A stretch of 64,000 nucleotides of DNA. It comes from an uncultured Pseudomonadota bacterium. GTDB taxonomy: Bacteria; Pseudomonadota; Gammaproteobacteria; Steroidobacterales; Woeseiaceae. Below, piece by piece: positions 26,712-35,700 of the stretch. The stretch is from NCBI GenBank assembly GCA_913055625.1, contig CAJXJW010000001.1, positions 620,001-684,000 on the forward strand. Reading direction: 5' to 3'. Numbering within the stretch: the first letter of the stretch is position 1; each line of letters opens with the position of its first letter. Made by a program: the position numbers and the translations under genes. The notes beneath the pieces were generated by a model that did not search any database, was not told the origin of the DNA, and saw only the letters and a list, made by a program, of their open reading frames with translations.

Positions 26712-28355
26712 ATGAGTTATCTCGTCCTTGCCCGCAAATGGCGGCCCCGCACGTTTGCGGACACGGTCGGCCAGGAGCACGTTCTCAAGGCGCTGGTGAA
26801 CGCGCTCGACTCGGAGCGCCTGCATCATGCCTACCTGTTCGCCGGCACGCGCGGCGTCGGCAAGACGACGATTGCCCGCATCCTCGCGAAGGCGTTGAAT
26901 TGCGAGACCGGGGTAACGTCCTCGCCCTGCGGGGAGTGCAGTGCCTGCCAGGAAATCGACGCCGGTCGTTTTGTCGACCTGATCGAGGTCGATGCCGCCT
27001 CCAAGACCAAGGTGGACGACACGCGCGAACTGCTGGACAACGTGCAGTACGCGCCGGCGCGCGGCCGCTTCAAGGTGTACCTCATCGACGAGGTGCACAT
27101 GCTCTCCAAGAGTTCGTTCAACGCGCTCCTGAAGACGCTGGAGGAACCGCCGCCGCACGTGAAGTTCCTGCTCGCGACCACGGACCCGCAGAAGCTGCCG
27201 GTGACCGTGCTGTCGCGCTGCCTGCAGTTCAACCTGAGCCGGCTGCCGCCGAAGCTGATCGCCGACCGGCTGGCGCACATCTGCGGCGAGGAGAGCATAA
27301 AGGCCGAGCCTGCCGCGCTCGCGCTGCTGGCTCGCTCCGCGGACGGCAGCCTGCGCGATGCGCTGAGCCTTCTCGACCAGGCCATTGCCTATTGCGGCGG
27401 CGACGTGAGCGCCGAGCCGGTCGCGGCGATGCTCGGCACGATCGACCGCGATCACGTTCTGCGAATCGCGCGACTGCTCGCGGAAAATGATGCCGCGGCC
27501 GTGCTGGCGACGATTGCCCAGATGGATGCGCAGTTCCCGGACTACGCGCGTCTCCTGGACGACCTCGCGCGCCTGCTGCAACGGGTCGCGATCCGGCAGG
27601 TCGTGGAGGGCGCGGAATTCGACGACGATTTTGACGACGCCGCGCTCGCGGAGCTGTCCGCGGCCATCGATCCCGCCGACGTGCAGCTCTTCTACCAGGT
27701 GGCGCTGATCGGACGTCGTGACCTGCATCTCGCGCCGGACCCGCGCAGCGGTGCGGAGATGGTGCTGCTGCGCATGCTGGCATTCCGGCCGGCCCCGGCG
27801 GACCGTGCCGCCGTGCAGGGCGGAGGGTCCGCGGCGCGTCCGGCGGCGGCGACGCCGAAGCGCGCCGCAACGACCGCGGCTGCCACGGCCTCGTCGCGCG
27901 CGGCCGCTGCCGCGACCCCGGCGGCGACGAACAAGCCAGCCGCGTCGGCCTGGCAGGACCCGGACTGGAACGTGCTGCTCGCAACGCTGCCGCTGAAAGG
28001 CGCGGTGCGCATGCTCGCCATCAACTGTGCGTACCTCCGGCGCGAGGGTGACACGCTGCACTTCGCGGCGGACTCGAAAGCCGAGGCCGTGCTGACGAAG
28101 CCGCGCGAGGCAGCGCTCGCGGAGGCGCTCTCGGCGCACTACGGTGAGACGCTGCGCGTCGCGATCGAGATCGGGCACGCGCGGGACGTGCCGGAAACAC
28201 CCGTTCAGATTGCGTCGCGGGAGTCGGACGAGAGTTTCGCGGCAGCCCGTGACGCACTGGAAGCGGACCCGAACGTACGGGCGATGAAGAGCCTGTTCGG
28301 CGCGGAACTGAAATCGGAATCCATCGAGCCGCTGACACCGGCGCGGTCGGATTGA
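26712..28355 (+). CDS. dnaX: DnaX, DNA polymerase III tau/gamma subunit
   Basis: 547 residues. AAA+ clamp-loader ATPase: Walker [10 protein letters not shown] (about residue 44), zinc module with four Cys (CETG, CGECSAC), Walker [10 protein letters not shown], sensor 1 [17 protein letters not shown]. An Ala/Thr/Pro-rich linker (about 365-415) leads to the tau C-terminal domain that holds the polymerase. I see no A-rich slippery site like the E. coli frameshift signal, so gamma may not be made. Confidence 0.96.
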   Translation: MSYLVLARKWRPRTFADTVGQEHVLKALVNALDSERLHHAYLFAGTRGVGKTTIARILAKALNCETGVTSSPCGECSACQEIDAGRFVDLIEVDAASKTKVDDTRELLDNVQYAPARGRFKVYLIDEVHMLSKSSFNALLKTLEEPPPHVKFLLATTDPQKLPVTVLSRCLQFNLSRLPPKLIADRLAHICGEESIKAEPAALALLARSADGSLRDALSLLDQAIAYCGGDVSAEPVAAMLGTIDRDHVLRIARLLAENDAAAVLATIAQMDAQFPDYARLLDDLARLLQRVAIRQVVEGAEFDDDFDDAALAELSAAIDPADVQLFYQVALIGRRDLHLAPDPRSGAEMVLLRMLAFRPAPADRAAVQGGGSAARPAAATPKRAATTAAATASSRAAAAATPAATNKPAASAWQDPDWNVLLATLPLKGAVRMLAINCAYLRREGDTLHFAADSKAEAVLTKPREAALAEALSAHYGETLRVAIEIGHARDVPETPVQIASRESDESFAAARDALEADPNVRAMKSLFGAELKSESIEPLTPARSD

Positions 28356-28368
28356 GCAGGGAGAACGT

Positions 28369-28692
28369 ATGAAGGGCGGTATCGGCCAACTCATGAAGCA
28401 GGCGCAGAAGATGCAGGCCGACATGAAGAAGGCGCAGGAAGAAATGGCCACCATCACGGTCGTCGGCGAATCCGGCGGAGGGATGGTCAAGGTGACGATG
28501 AACGGCAAGCACCAGGTGCAGGCCGTGGCGATCGACGACTCGTTGATCGGCGATGACAAGGACATGCTCGAAGACCTCGTCGTTGCGGCCTGCAACGACG
28601 CGCAGCGCAAGGTGGAGGCGACCGTCCAGGAGAAGTTCTCCGGTCTCGCCGGCGGGCTGAACCTGCCGCCGGGAATGAAACTGCCGTTCTGA
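28369..28692 (+). CDS. YbaB/EbfC nucleoid-associated protein
   Basis: 107 residues. [18 protein letters not shown] helical arm, then the YbaB core [21 protein letters not shown]. Binds DNA as a dimer. Conserved dnaX-ybaB-recR operon, 13 bases after dnaX and 3 before recR. Confidence 0.95.
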   Translation: MKGGIGQLMKQAQKMQADMKKAQEEMATITVVGESGGGMVKVTMNGKHQVQAVAIDDSLIGDDKDMLEDLVVAACNDAQRKVEATVQEKFSGLAGGLNLPPGMKLPF

Positions 28693-28695
28693 GCC

Positions 28696-29295
28696 GTGGC
28701 GTACTCCCCGCTGCTCGTCCAGCTCATCGATGCGTTGCGCTGCATGCCCGGCGTCGGGCGCAAGTCCGCGCAACGCATTGCGTTTCACCTGCTGGAGCGC
28801 GACCGCGACGGTGCGCGCGCACTGTCCGGCGCGCTGGCCGATGCGGCTGAGCGCATCGGCCATTGCCGCCGCTGCCGCATGCTGACGGAAGACGAGCTGT
28901 GCGCGATCTGTGCGGCCAGCGGGCGTGACACCAGTCAGCTCTGCGTCGTCGAAACGCCGGCGGACGTCATGGCCGTCGAGGACGCAACCGGCTATCGCGG
29001 CCTGTACTTCGTGCTGATGGGCCACCTGTCACCGCTCGACGGTATCGGGCCGCGCGAGCTTGGCCTCGATGCGCTGGAGGAACGGCTCGCCTCCGCCGAA
29101 GTCACGGAGATGATCATTGCCACGAACCCGACCGTCGAGGGTGATGCGACGGCGCATTACCTGGCCGAACTCGCGGCACGACACGCCGTGCAGGCGAGCC
29201 GCATCGCGCACGGGGTGCCGCTGGGCGGGGAACTGGAGTACGTCGACGGCGGCACGTTGTCGCACGCATTTTACGGCCGGCGTGCCGTCGACTGA
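28696..29295 (+). CDS. recR: RecR, recombination mediator
   Basis: 199 residues, GTG start. N-terminal helix-hairpin-helix ([19 protein letters not shown]), zinc finger [16 protein letters not shown], Toprim domain ([32 protein letters not shown]) and Walker-B-like C-terminus. Works with RecF/RecO to load RecA on gaps. Confidence 0.97.
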   Translation: MAYSPLLVQLIDALRCMPGVGRKSAQRIAFHLLERDRDGARALSGALADAAERIGHCRRCRMLTEDELCAICAASGRDTSQLCVVETPADVMAVEDATGYRGLYFVLMGHLSPLDGIGPRELGLDALEERLASAEVTEMIIATNPTVEGDATAHYLAELAARHAVQASRIAHGVPLGGELEYVDGGTLSHAFYGRRAVD

Positions 29296-29305
29296 GGAGA
29301 GCACA

Positions 29306-29650
29306 ATGAGCGACTGCCTGTTCTGCAAGATCGTCGCCGGCGACATCCCGGCGGAGCTTGTCCACGAAGACGCTCGCGTCGTTGCGTTCCGCGACATCAA
29401 TCCGCAGGCGCCGACGCACGTGCTGATCATTCCGCGTGAGCACATCCCCACCATCAACGACCTCGACGCGGCGCACGAGCCGCTCGTCGGCGCCCTGTTT
29501 TCCGTTGCGAAGAAGATCGCGGGTGACGAAGGCCTGTCCGACGACGGGTATCGCGTCGTCATGAACTGCAACGAAGGGGCGGGGCAGAGCGTCTTCCACA
29601 TCCACCTGCACCTCCTCGGCGGCCGCCCGCTGCACTGGCCGCCCGGCTGA
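29306..29650 (+). CDS. HIT-family nucleotide hydrolase (HinT-like)
   Basis: 114 residues from ATG 29306 with GAGGAGAG upstream. CLFCKIVAGDIP at the N-terminus and the histidine triad HIHLHLLGGRPLHWPPG. Family knowledge: purine nucleoside phosphoramidase. Follows recR by 10 bases. Confidence 0.95.
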   Translation: MSDCLFCKIVAGDIPAELVHEDARVVAFRDINPQAPTHVLIIPREHIPTINDLDAAHEPLVGALFSVAKKIAGDEGLSDDGYRVVMNCNEGAGQSVFHIHLHLLGGRPLHWPPG

Positions 29651-29758
29651 GACGGCCCGCCCGCAGCGCATATGGGGCGGACAAACCACAAGTGACATAA
29701 GCCGATTTCGAGGCCTCCCGGAACCCGCCGGAGGCCCTGCCGCGCCTTGCCTGCCGAC

Positions 29759-29797
29759 TGTGAGTGACTTCACGGCGGACCTGTGACGCCGCTCACA
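29759..29797. promoter_or_regulatory. Two tandem CRP/Vfr-type sites
   Basis: TGTGACGCCGCTCACA (29782-29797) is an exact TGTGA-N6-TCACA palindrome. A second site, TGTGAGTGACTTCACG (29759-29774), matches but for the last base. Centres are 23 bp apart, near two helical turns. They lie 115 bases upstream of the DUF11 cluster. A cAMP receptor-type activator is inferred. Confidence 0.7.
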
Positions 29798-29912
29798 AAT
29801 TTATGACAAATCAGGCAGTTGCCGTGTCCTTCGGCGCCGAGCCGATGCACAGTCCACGCAGCGCCCGCCTTGTACGGGCAGATTCACGTGACTGATTCTA
29901 CGGCGCCAAAAA

Positions 29913-30938
29913 ATGAGCTTGATGCGTGCGGTGACGGAACCTCACCGGCCACTACAGGATGTGTGTGCGCGGCTGGCGTATGCCGCCTTTGCCACGGTTG
30001 CCATCGGCGGCCCGGCATGGGCGGCCGGTACGCCCGCCGGGACTCTGATTGAAGGCACGGCCACGGTCGACTTCGACTACGGCGGCACGCCGTTCTCCGT
30101 CAGTTCGAACACGACGGTGCTCGCGGTGGCCGAGCGCATCGACGTTGCAACGGTCCTCCAGAGCCCGCAGCAGGTCGTCTCCGCGGGTGACACCAACCGC
30201 GCGCTGCTGTTCACCGTGACGAACACCGGGAATGGCACGGAGACGTTCGCACTCGCAATCGACAACCTCATAGCCGGCGACGAATTCGACCCTGCCGCCG
30301 CCGTGCCCGCCATCTACTTCGACACGGACGGCAGCGGGGACCTGACCGCGGCCGACCAGGCCTACACGGCGGGCACGAACGATCCGGTGCTTGCCGCGGA
30401 CGCCTCGATCGACATCTTCCTCGTCAACGACATTCCCGCCGGCGTGGCCAACGGCGACATCGGCCGTTCGCAGCTGACCGCGACGTCCACGACGGGCACG
30501 GGCGCGGCAGGCACGGTGTACGCCGGCACCGGCGACACCGGCGTCGACGCGGTGGTCGGGACGACCGGCGGCGAATCCGCCGATACGGGCGAATACATCG
30601 TGTCCGATATCCAGGTCGCGATGGTCAAGTCACAGGCTGTCACCGACGCTTTCGGAGGCACCGAGCCGCTGCCGGGCGCAACGATCACCTACACGATCAC
30701 GGTCGACGTGATCGGCAGCGGTACCGCGGCGGCGAGCGTCGTGCGCGATCCCATCCCCACATACACCACCTACGTTCCCGGCAGCCTGCTGTTGAACGGC
30801 ACCGCACTGAGCGATGCCGCCGACGCCGATGCCGGCGAACTCGACACGTCCGTCGTGCCGACGATCGTCGTCCGGCTCGGCGACCTGACCCTGGCTTCCG
30901 GGACACAGACCATCGTGTTCCAGGCAAGCATCGATTAA
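29913..30938 (+). CDS. Secreted DUF11-type protein 1 of the surface cluster
   Basis: 341 residues. Signal peptide ending near GGPAWAAG, then an N-terminal module (GTLIEGTATVDFDYGG, VSSNT) that is echoed in two other genes of the cluster. An Ig-like middle (AGDTNRALLFTVTNTGNGTETF) carries a DTDGSGDLTAADQ loop resembling an EF-hand/dockerin-type calcium site (about 140-155). A DUF11-like repeat (GATITYTITVDVIGSG, YVPGSLLLNG) ends the protein. Extracellular or periplasmic; no anchor is visible. Confidence 0.8.
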   Translation: MSLMRAVTEPHRPLQDVCARLAYAAFATVAIGGPAWAAGTPAGTLIEGTATVDFDYGGTPFSVSSNTTVLAVAERIDVATVLQSPQQVVSAGDTNRALLFTVTNTGNGTETFALAIDNLIAGDEFDPAAAVPAIYFDTDGSGDLTAADQAYTAGTNDPVLAADASIDIFLVNDIPAGVANGDIGRSQLTATSTTGTGAAGTVYAGTGDTGVDAVVGTTGGESADTGEYIVSDIQVAMVKSQAVTDAFGGTEPLPGATITYTITVDVIGSGTAAASVVRDPIPTYTTYVPGSLLLNGTALSDAADADAGELDTSVVPTIVVRLGDLTLASGTQTIVFQASID

Positions 30939-30963
30939 CGAGCGATTGAACGGAGTATCGACC

Positions 30964-31458
30964 ATGAGCGTTATCAAGAAGCTGTATCCCGTCCTCGGTC
31001 TGTCACTGCTGGCAGTGGCCAGCAGCCTGTTCGCGCAGGACGCGAAGCAGATTGAAGTCACCACGATCGTTAAAAAGGAAGTCGTCGTCGAGCAGGACGA
31101 CGGCACCCGCACGACCGAACTCGTCGCCGCCGACTCCGTCGTGCCCGGCGAGCGCGTTGTCTACACGATCTCGTTCCGCAACGTCGGCTCGGAACCCGCC
31201 GACAACGTCGTGATCACGAATCCGATCGCCGAAACACTGAAGTACGTGGCGGGCTCGGCGGCCGGCGACGATCTCGAGGTCGAGTTCTCGGTCGACGGTG
31301 GGGCGACATTCGGCAAGGCGGACGAGCTTCGCGTCGTCATCGACGGCGTCGAGCGTCCCGCCACCACCCTGGATTACACGCATGTCCGCTGGGTCATGCA
31401 GGAAAGGCTCGAGGCCGGCAGCGAAGGGCAGGCAAGTTTCGCCGCCGTTCTCGAGTAG
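30964..31458 (+). CDS. Secreted DUF11-type protein 2 of the surface cluster
   Basis: 164 residues from ATG 30964 with a GGAG site. Signal peptide to about SSLFAQ, then one DUF11-like domain (VVPGERVVYTISFRNVGSE, VITNPIAETLKYVAGS, TLDYTHVRWVM). Lacks the N-terminal module of its neighbours. Probably periplasmic or surface-exposed; role unknown. Confidence 0.8.
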   Translation: MSVIKKLYPVLGLSLLAVASSLFAQDAKQIEVTTIVKKEVVVEQDDGTRTTELVAADSVVPGERVVYTISFRNVGSEPADNVVITNPIAETLKYVAGSAAGDDLEVEFSVDGGATFGKADELRVVIDGVERPATTLDYTHVRWVMQERLEAGSEGQASFAAVLE

Positions 31459-31501
31459 GAGCACCAAGGCGCATTAGCGCAATTCAACAAGGAGTACCGT
31501 G

Positions 31502-32605
31502 ATGAAAACCGTGACAAACCTCTCCGGCCTGTTCGCCAGGCTGGGGATCCTCGGCGCATTCACCCTGTTCGCAGGGCAAGCGCTGGCTCTCGGCACCGAT
31601 GCCGGCACGTCCGTCCAGAACACGGCGACGGTCGGCTACTCGGTCGCCGGCACCGCGCAGACGCCGGTGGACTCGAACACGGCGTCGTTCGTCGTCGACC
31701 GCCGCGTAGACCTCACGGTCACGCAGGTTGGCGCCGGCCTGACGCAGGTGACCCCCGGCGTCGACGACTACTTTGTCGAGTTCATTGTGACGAACCTGAG
31801 TAACGGCACACTCGACATCAACCTCGACTTCAGCCAGCTCGCGAGCGCCGACGGCGACGTCAAGGGTGCCGGAACGACGGATTCCGATGTCGACATGAAC
31901 AATGTCGAAATCGCCGTCAGTGCCGCGTCCGACGGCGTCGGCACGCCGGGTGCCGGTCCGGACCCCGTCATCGGTGGTGCGGCCAGCATTGACGACCTGG
32001 CCGAAGACGATTCCATCCGCGTGCGTGTTTTCGCGGATGCCCCGCTGGCGCTGACGAACGGCCAGATCGCGAACGTTCTGCTCGAGGCGACCGCCGCCGA
32101 CCCGGCGACGGGTGTGGACCTCGTCCAGAGCGGTGCGTGGGACCCGGACAACATCGACAACGTCTTTGCTGACGGCGCCGGCTTCAACGATGCGGCGAGC
32201 GACGGCATCGTGACGAACGCCGACGGCTTCGAGGCGGCGACGGCAACCCTGTCCGTGACAAAATCGCAGGCCGTGCAGTCGGACCCGCTCGGCAGTGGCC
32301 TCGCGATCCCCGGCGCGGTGGTGCGATACACGATCACGATCGAAAACACCGGTGCGGTCGCGGCGAATGCGCTCGTCCTGACGGATGACATCGATACGGA
32401 CGTGACGTTCGGCCCGAACGCCGTGGTCAGCTTCAACGGCGGCGCCGATACCTGCGTTGCTGACGATGCCGCCGACACGGACGGTGACGGCTGTGCATGG
32501 GATGGCACGACGCTGACGGTCGACGAGATCGGTGGCGTCGCGATCGATGTGGCGGCAGGCTCGACGATCACTGTCGAGTTCGACGTCACGATCCCGACGA
32601 CCTGA
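31502..32605 (+). CDS. Secreted DUF11-type protein 3 of the surface cluster
   Basis: 367 residues from ATG 31502. Signal peptide to about GQALALG, then the shared N-terminal module (GTSVQNTATVGYSVAG, DSNTASFVVDRRVDL), an Ig-like middle and a DUF11 repeat (GAVVRYTITIENTGAVAANALVLTD). An Asp-rich C-terminal stretch with two Cys (DTCVADDAADTDGDGCAW) could bind calcium. Closest in plan to protein 1. Confidence 0.8.
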   Translation: MKTVTNLSGLFARLGILGAFTLFAGQALALGTDAGTSVQNTATVGYSVAGTAQTPVDSNTASFVVDRRVDLTVTQVGAGLTQVTPGVDDYFVEFIVTNLSNGTLDINLDFSQLASADGDVKGAGTTDSDVDMNNVEIAVSAASDGVGTPGAGPDPVIGGAASIDDLAEDDSIRVRVFADAPLALTNGQIANVLLEATAADPATGVDLVQSGAWDPDNIDNVFADGAGFNDAASDGIVTNADGFEAATATLSVTKSQAVQSDPLGSGLAIPGAVVRYTITIENTGAVAANALVLTDDIDTDVTFGPNAVVSFNGGADTCVADDAADTDGDGCAWDGTTLTVDEIGGVAIDVAAGSTITVEFDVTIPTT

Positions 32606-32656
32606 TCCGCATCGGCGCTACATCACGGTGCTGAGTCGGACGCACGCGGTCAGAAG

Positions 32657-32684
32657 CCGCACGGGACCACCCGGTCCCGTGCGG
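32657..32684 (+). repeat. Strong 12-bp-stem hairpin before the barrel gene
   Basis: Arms 32657-32668 and 32673-32684 are perfectly complementary with a 4-base loop. No T-run follows, so it is a poor intrinsic terminator; it may stabilise RNA ends or attenuate transcription into the large gene. Confidence 0.65.
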
Positions 32685-32708
32685 TCTGGCCGTGTGCACG
32701 CACACGAT

Positions 32709-32732
32709 CGGGGGGGGCAATTGCCCCCCCCG
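32709..32732 (+). repeat. 24-bp perfect palindrome, G8-CAATTG-C8
   Basis: Eight G, CAATTG and eight C, closed by an outer C/G pair. The proposed TTG start of the large gene (32721-32723) lies at its centre, so the hairpin would enclose the start codon. Homopolymer runs like this are prone to slippage and sequencing error. Confidence 0.7.
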
Positions 32733-35700
32733 AGTCGCGTCAGCCGGACACGCTCAGCGCTGCGATGGGCCCGATGGATCATGTTGCTGCTTACGATCGG
32801 CACGGCGCAAAGCGCCGCCGCCGCGCCGCCCGGCGCCGTGATCAGCAATCAGGCCACGCTCGAGTACCAGGACGTGGCAAGCCAGCCGGTGCTGGTCGCA
32901 AGCAACGTCGTCCAGGTCACGGCCGCCGTTGAACGGAGTGCGTCCGCGGTGGCGCTGACGCGCGTATCGACCGCGGGGGGCGGGACCTGGCAGGAAGCCG
33001 TGGGCCCGTCCGCGTGCCTGCAGGCCGGCGTACCGGTGTTGCTGGCCGATCCGCAGGTGATCGGCGGCAGCGTCATCGACCCGTCCGTCGATCACGACGT
33101 CGTCGAGACCGCGGCATACAACCTCGGCGAGTCGGTTTTCGTGAGGCTGGTCGATGCGGACCAGAACGTGGATTTCCAGCAGCGCGATTACGCGACCGTC
33201 GAACTGTTGCACCCGGACAGCGGCGACAGCGAATTCCTGCGTCTCACCGAGACAGGACCCGACACCGGCATCTTTGCCGGCTTCATGTCGACCGGCGGTG
33301 GCGCGGCTACGCCGGAGGACTGCGTGCTGCAGGGAGGGCCGCAAACCGCGTTCGGCGTTCGCTACACGGACCCGGCCGACGCCGCCGATTCGGCGAATGC
33401 CGAAGCGTTGTTCGATCCCGTGCAACGCGTGTTCGAATCCCGGTCCGGTGCGAACGTGTCCGGGGCCGTCGTTCAGCTCGTCTACGCGGCCAATGGCCAG
33501 CCGGCGACCGTGTACGGCAACGACGGCGTCAGCCAGTACCCGTCCGCGGTGCAGACCGGCGGTAGCGTCACCGACAGTTCGGGCACGACGTACAATTTCG
33601 GCCCGGGCGAGTACCGGTTCCCGGTTGTCCCCGACGGCAGCTACCGGCTCGTCGTCACACCGCCGTCGGCCTACGTGTCACCCTCGACCGCCGACCCGAA
33701 TGCGTTGCAGAGTCTGTCCGGCGCGCCGTACTCGTTGGGCAACGCCTCGTTCGGCCAGGCATTCACGAAATCCGGTGAACTGAGCATCGCGTGGGACATC
33801 CCGGTAGACCCGCGGGCCGAGGTGCTGTTTCTCCAGAAGCGCACGATGACGACCATGGCGTCGCCGGGTGACTTCATCCGCTACGAGCTCGTGCTCGAGA
33901 ACGCGGCGTCCGGCGGCGCGGCGACCGACGTCGTCGTGACCGACATCCTGCCGTCCGCCGTGCGCTACGTGCCGGACTCGGCCCGGGTCGACGGCGGCGC
34001 GGCGGCGGACCCGGTGTCCGGCGCCGACCCTGGCGAACTCGAGTTCAGGTTCGCACTGCTCGGCCCGGGCGAAACGGTGACGATGACCTACGTCGTCGAA
34101 GTCGTCGGCGGGAAGCCGAACGACGAGCTCGTGAACCGCGCGACCGCGGAGGCGGCCGGGGGACTCGTGTCGAACGAAGCGACGGCGATCGTCCGTGTCA
34201 CCGAGGACCTGTTCCGCAGCACGGGCACGATCATCGGGCGAGTTCTCGAAGGCGACTGCAGCCAGGCGTCGTTCGGCGAGGAGCAGGGCGTGGCAGGTAT
34301 CCGAGTCTACCTCGAGGACGGCAGTTATTCCGTCACCGACGATGGCGGTCGTTTCCATTTCGAAGGCGTCCGGCCGGGCACGCACGTGGCGCAGCTCGAC
34401 ACGGACTCGGTGCCCGCCTGGTTCGATGTCATGGGTTGCGCCGATACTCCCGGCTACGCGCGCCGGGCAGACTCGCAGTTCGTGAAGCTGGGGCGCGGCA
34501 GCCTGAAGCGTGCCGATTTCTACCTCCGCCGTAAGCCCGCGCCCGAAGGGCGCATCGATCTCGAGCTCCGGAGCGAGGGTACCGACGAGACCGACCGGAT
34601 CCGCTACGAGCTCACGGTCGATGGCATCGGCAACGTCGCGATATCGAACATCGACGTGATGCTGCTGCTGCCCGATGGGGTGACGTACGTGCCGGGGACG
34701 CTGCGCGTCGACGGCGAGCAACTCGGCGAGCCGCACCGCAAAGGCCAGGTTCTTTCACTGGCCCTGCCGGACCGCACGGGCAACTGGAGTACGACGCTGG
34801 CACTGGATGCGCGTATTGCCGACCGCGTCAGCGGCGAGCAGACGACGAAAGCCACGGCGCGCTTCGACTCGCCGATCCAGACAGGCCAGACCACGCCGGT
34901 CGCCGAGACGAAAATGCTGCGCGAACCGGGCACGGTCGAGAATGCCGGCTACGTTCTGGACCTGAAGTTTGCGGTTCTCTCCGATACGCTGTCGGCAGCG
35001 GACAAAGAGACGCTGGACGCACTGGTCAGGGACTGGCGGGGCGTCCGGGACATCCGGCTGTCGGCCGTCGGCCACAGTGACGGCCAGCCGATTGCGCCGC
35101 ACAACCGGCACCTGTTCAGCGACAACTACGCGCTGTCGCACGCGCGCGCGCGAGCCGCAGCGGCGTACGTCGCGGAAGCTCTCGATCTCTCGCGCAGCGA
35201 CATGCAGGTCACCGGCCGGGGCCCGGACGAGCCCGTCGCCGACAACTCGACCGCTGCCGGCCGCGCGCGAAACCGGCGTGTCGAGATGGTGCTGAGCGGG
35301 GTTCGGCCGCAACAACCGTCGTTCCTGGAAGTGACGAAGGCGACGAGCGGCACGCAGGCCGTCGAAACCCGCGGCGCCGTGCCCGGCACCGAGGTCGTGC
35401 GCCGCGCGGACGACGACGACCTGCTCGTGCAGGTCGAGCCGCCGCTGGACTCGCTGGTACCGGGCATTGCGATGCTGCTGCCGGAGGAAGGCTTCGCGCC
35501 CGCGGTGCCGGCCACGAAGCTCAGCGTCCAGCATGCGCCGGACCAGGCCGTCGAGGTGTTCGTCAACGGTCAGCGCGTCAACCCGGTCAATTTCGACACG
35601 CTGGCCGTCAACCGCGCCGGTACCGTTGCGGTCTCGCGCTGGGCCGGCGTTGAGCTGGGCGACGGGGAGAACCGCGTGCGCGCCGTCGTTACCAACGCTG

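Noticed and set aside
26712..28355. Programmed frameshift site in dnaX
   Set aside because: No A-rich slippery heptamer with a downstream hairpin comparable to the E. coli signal was found.
26709..28778. 689-codon minus-strand frame over dnaX-ybaB
   Set aside because: Shadow of dnaX, which has all clamp-loader motifs on the plus strand.
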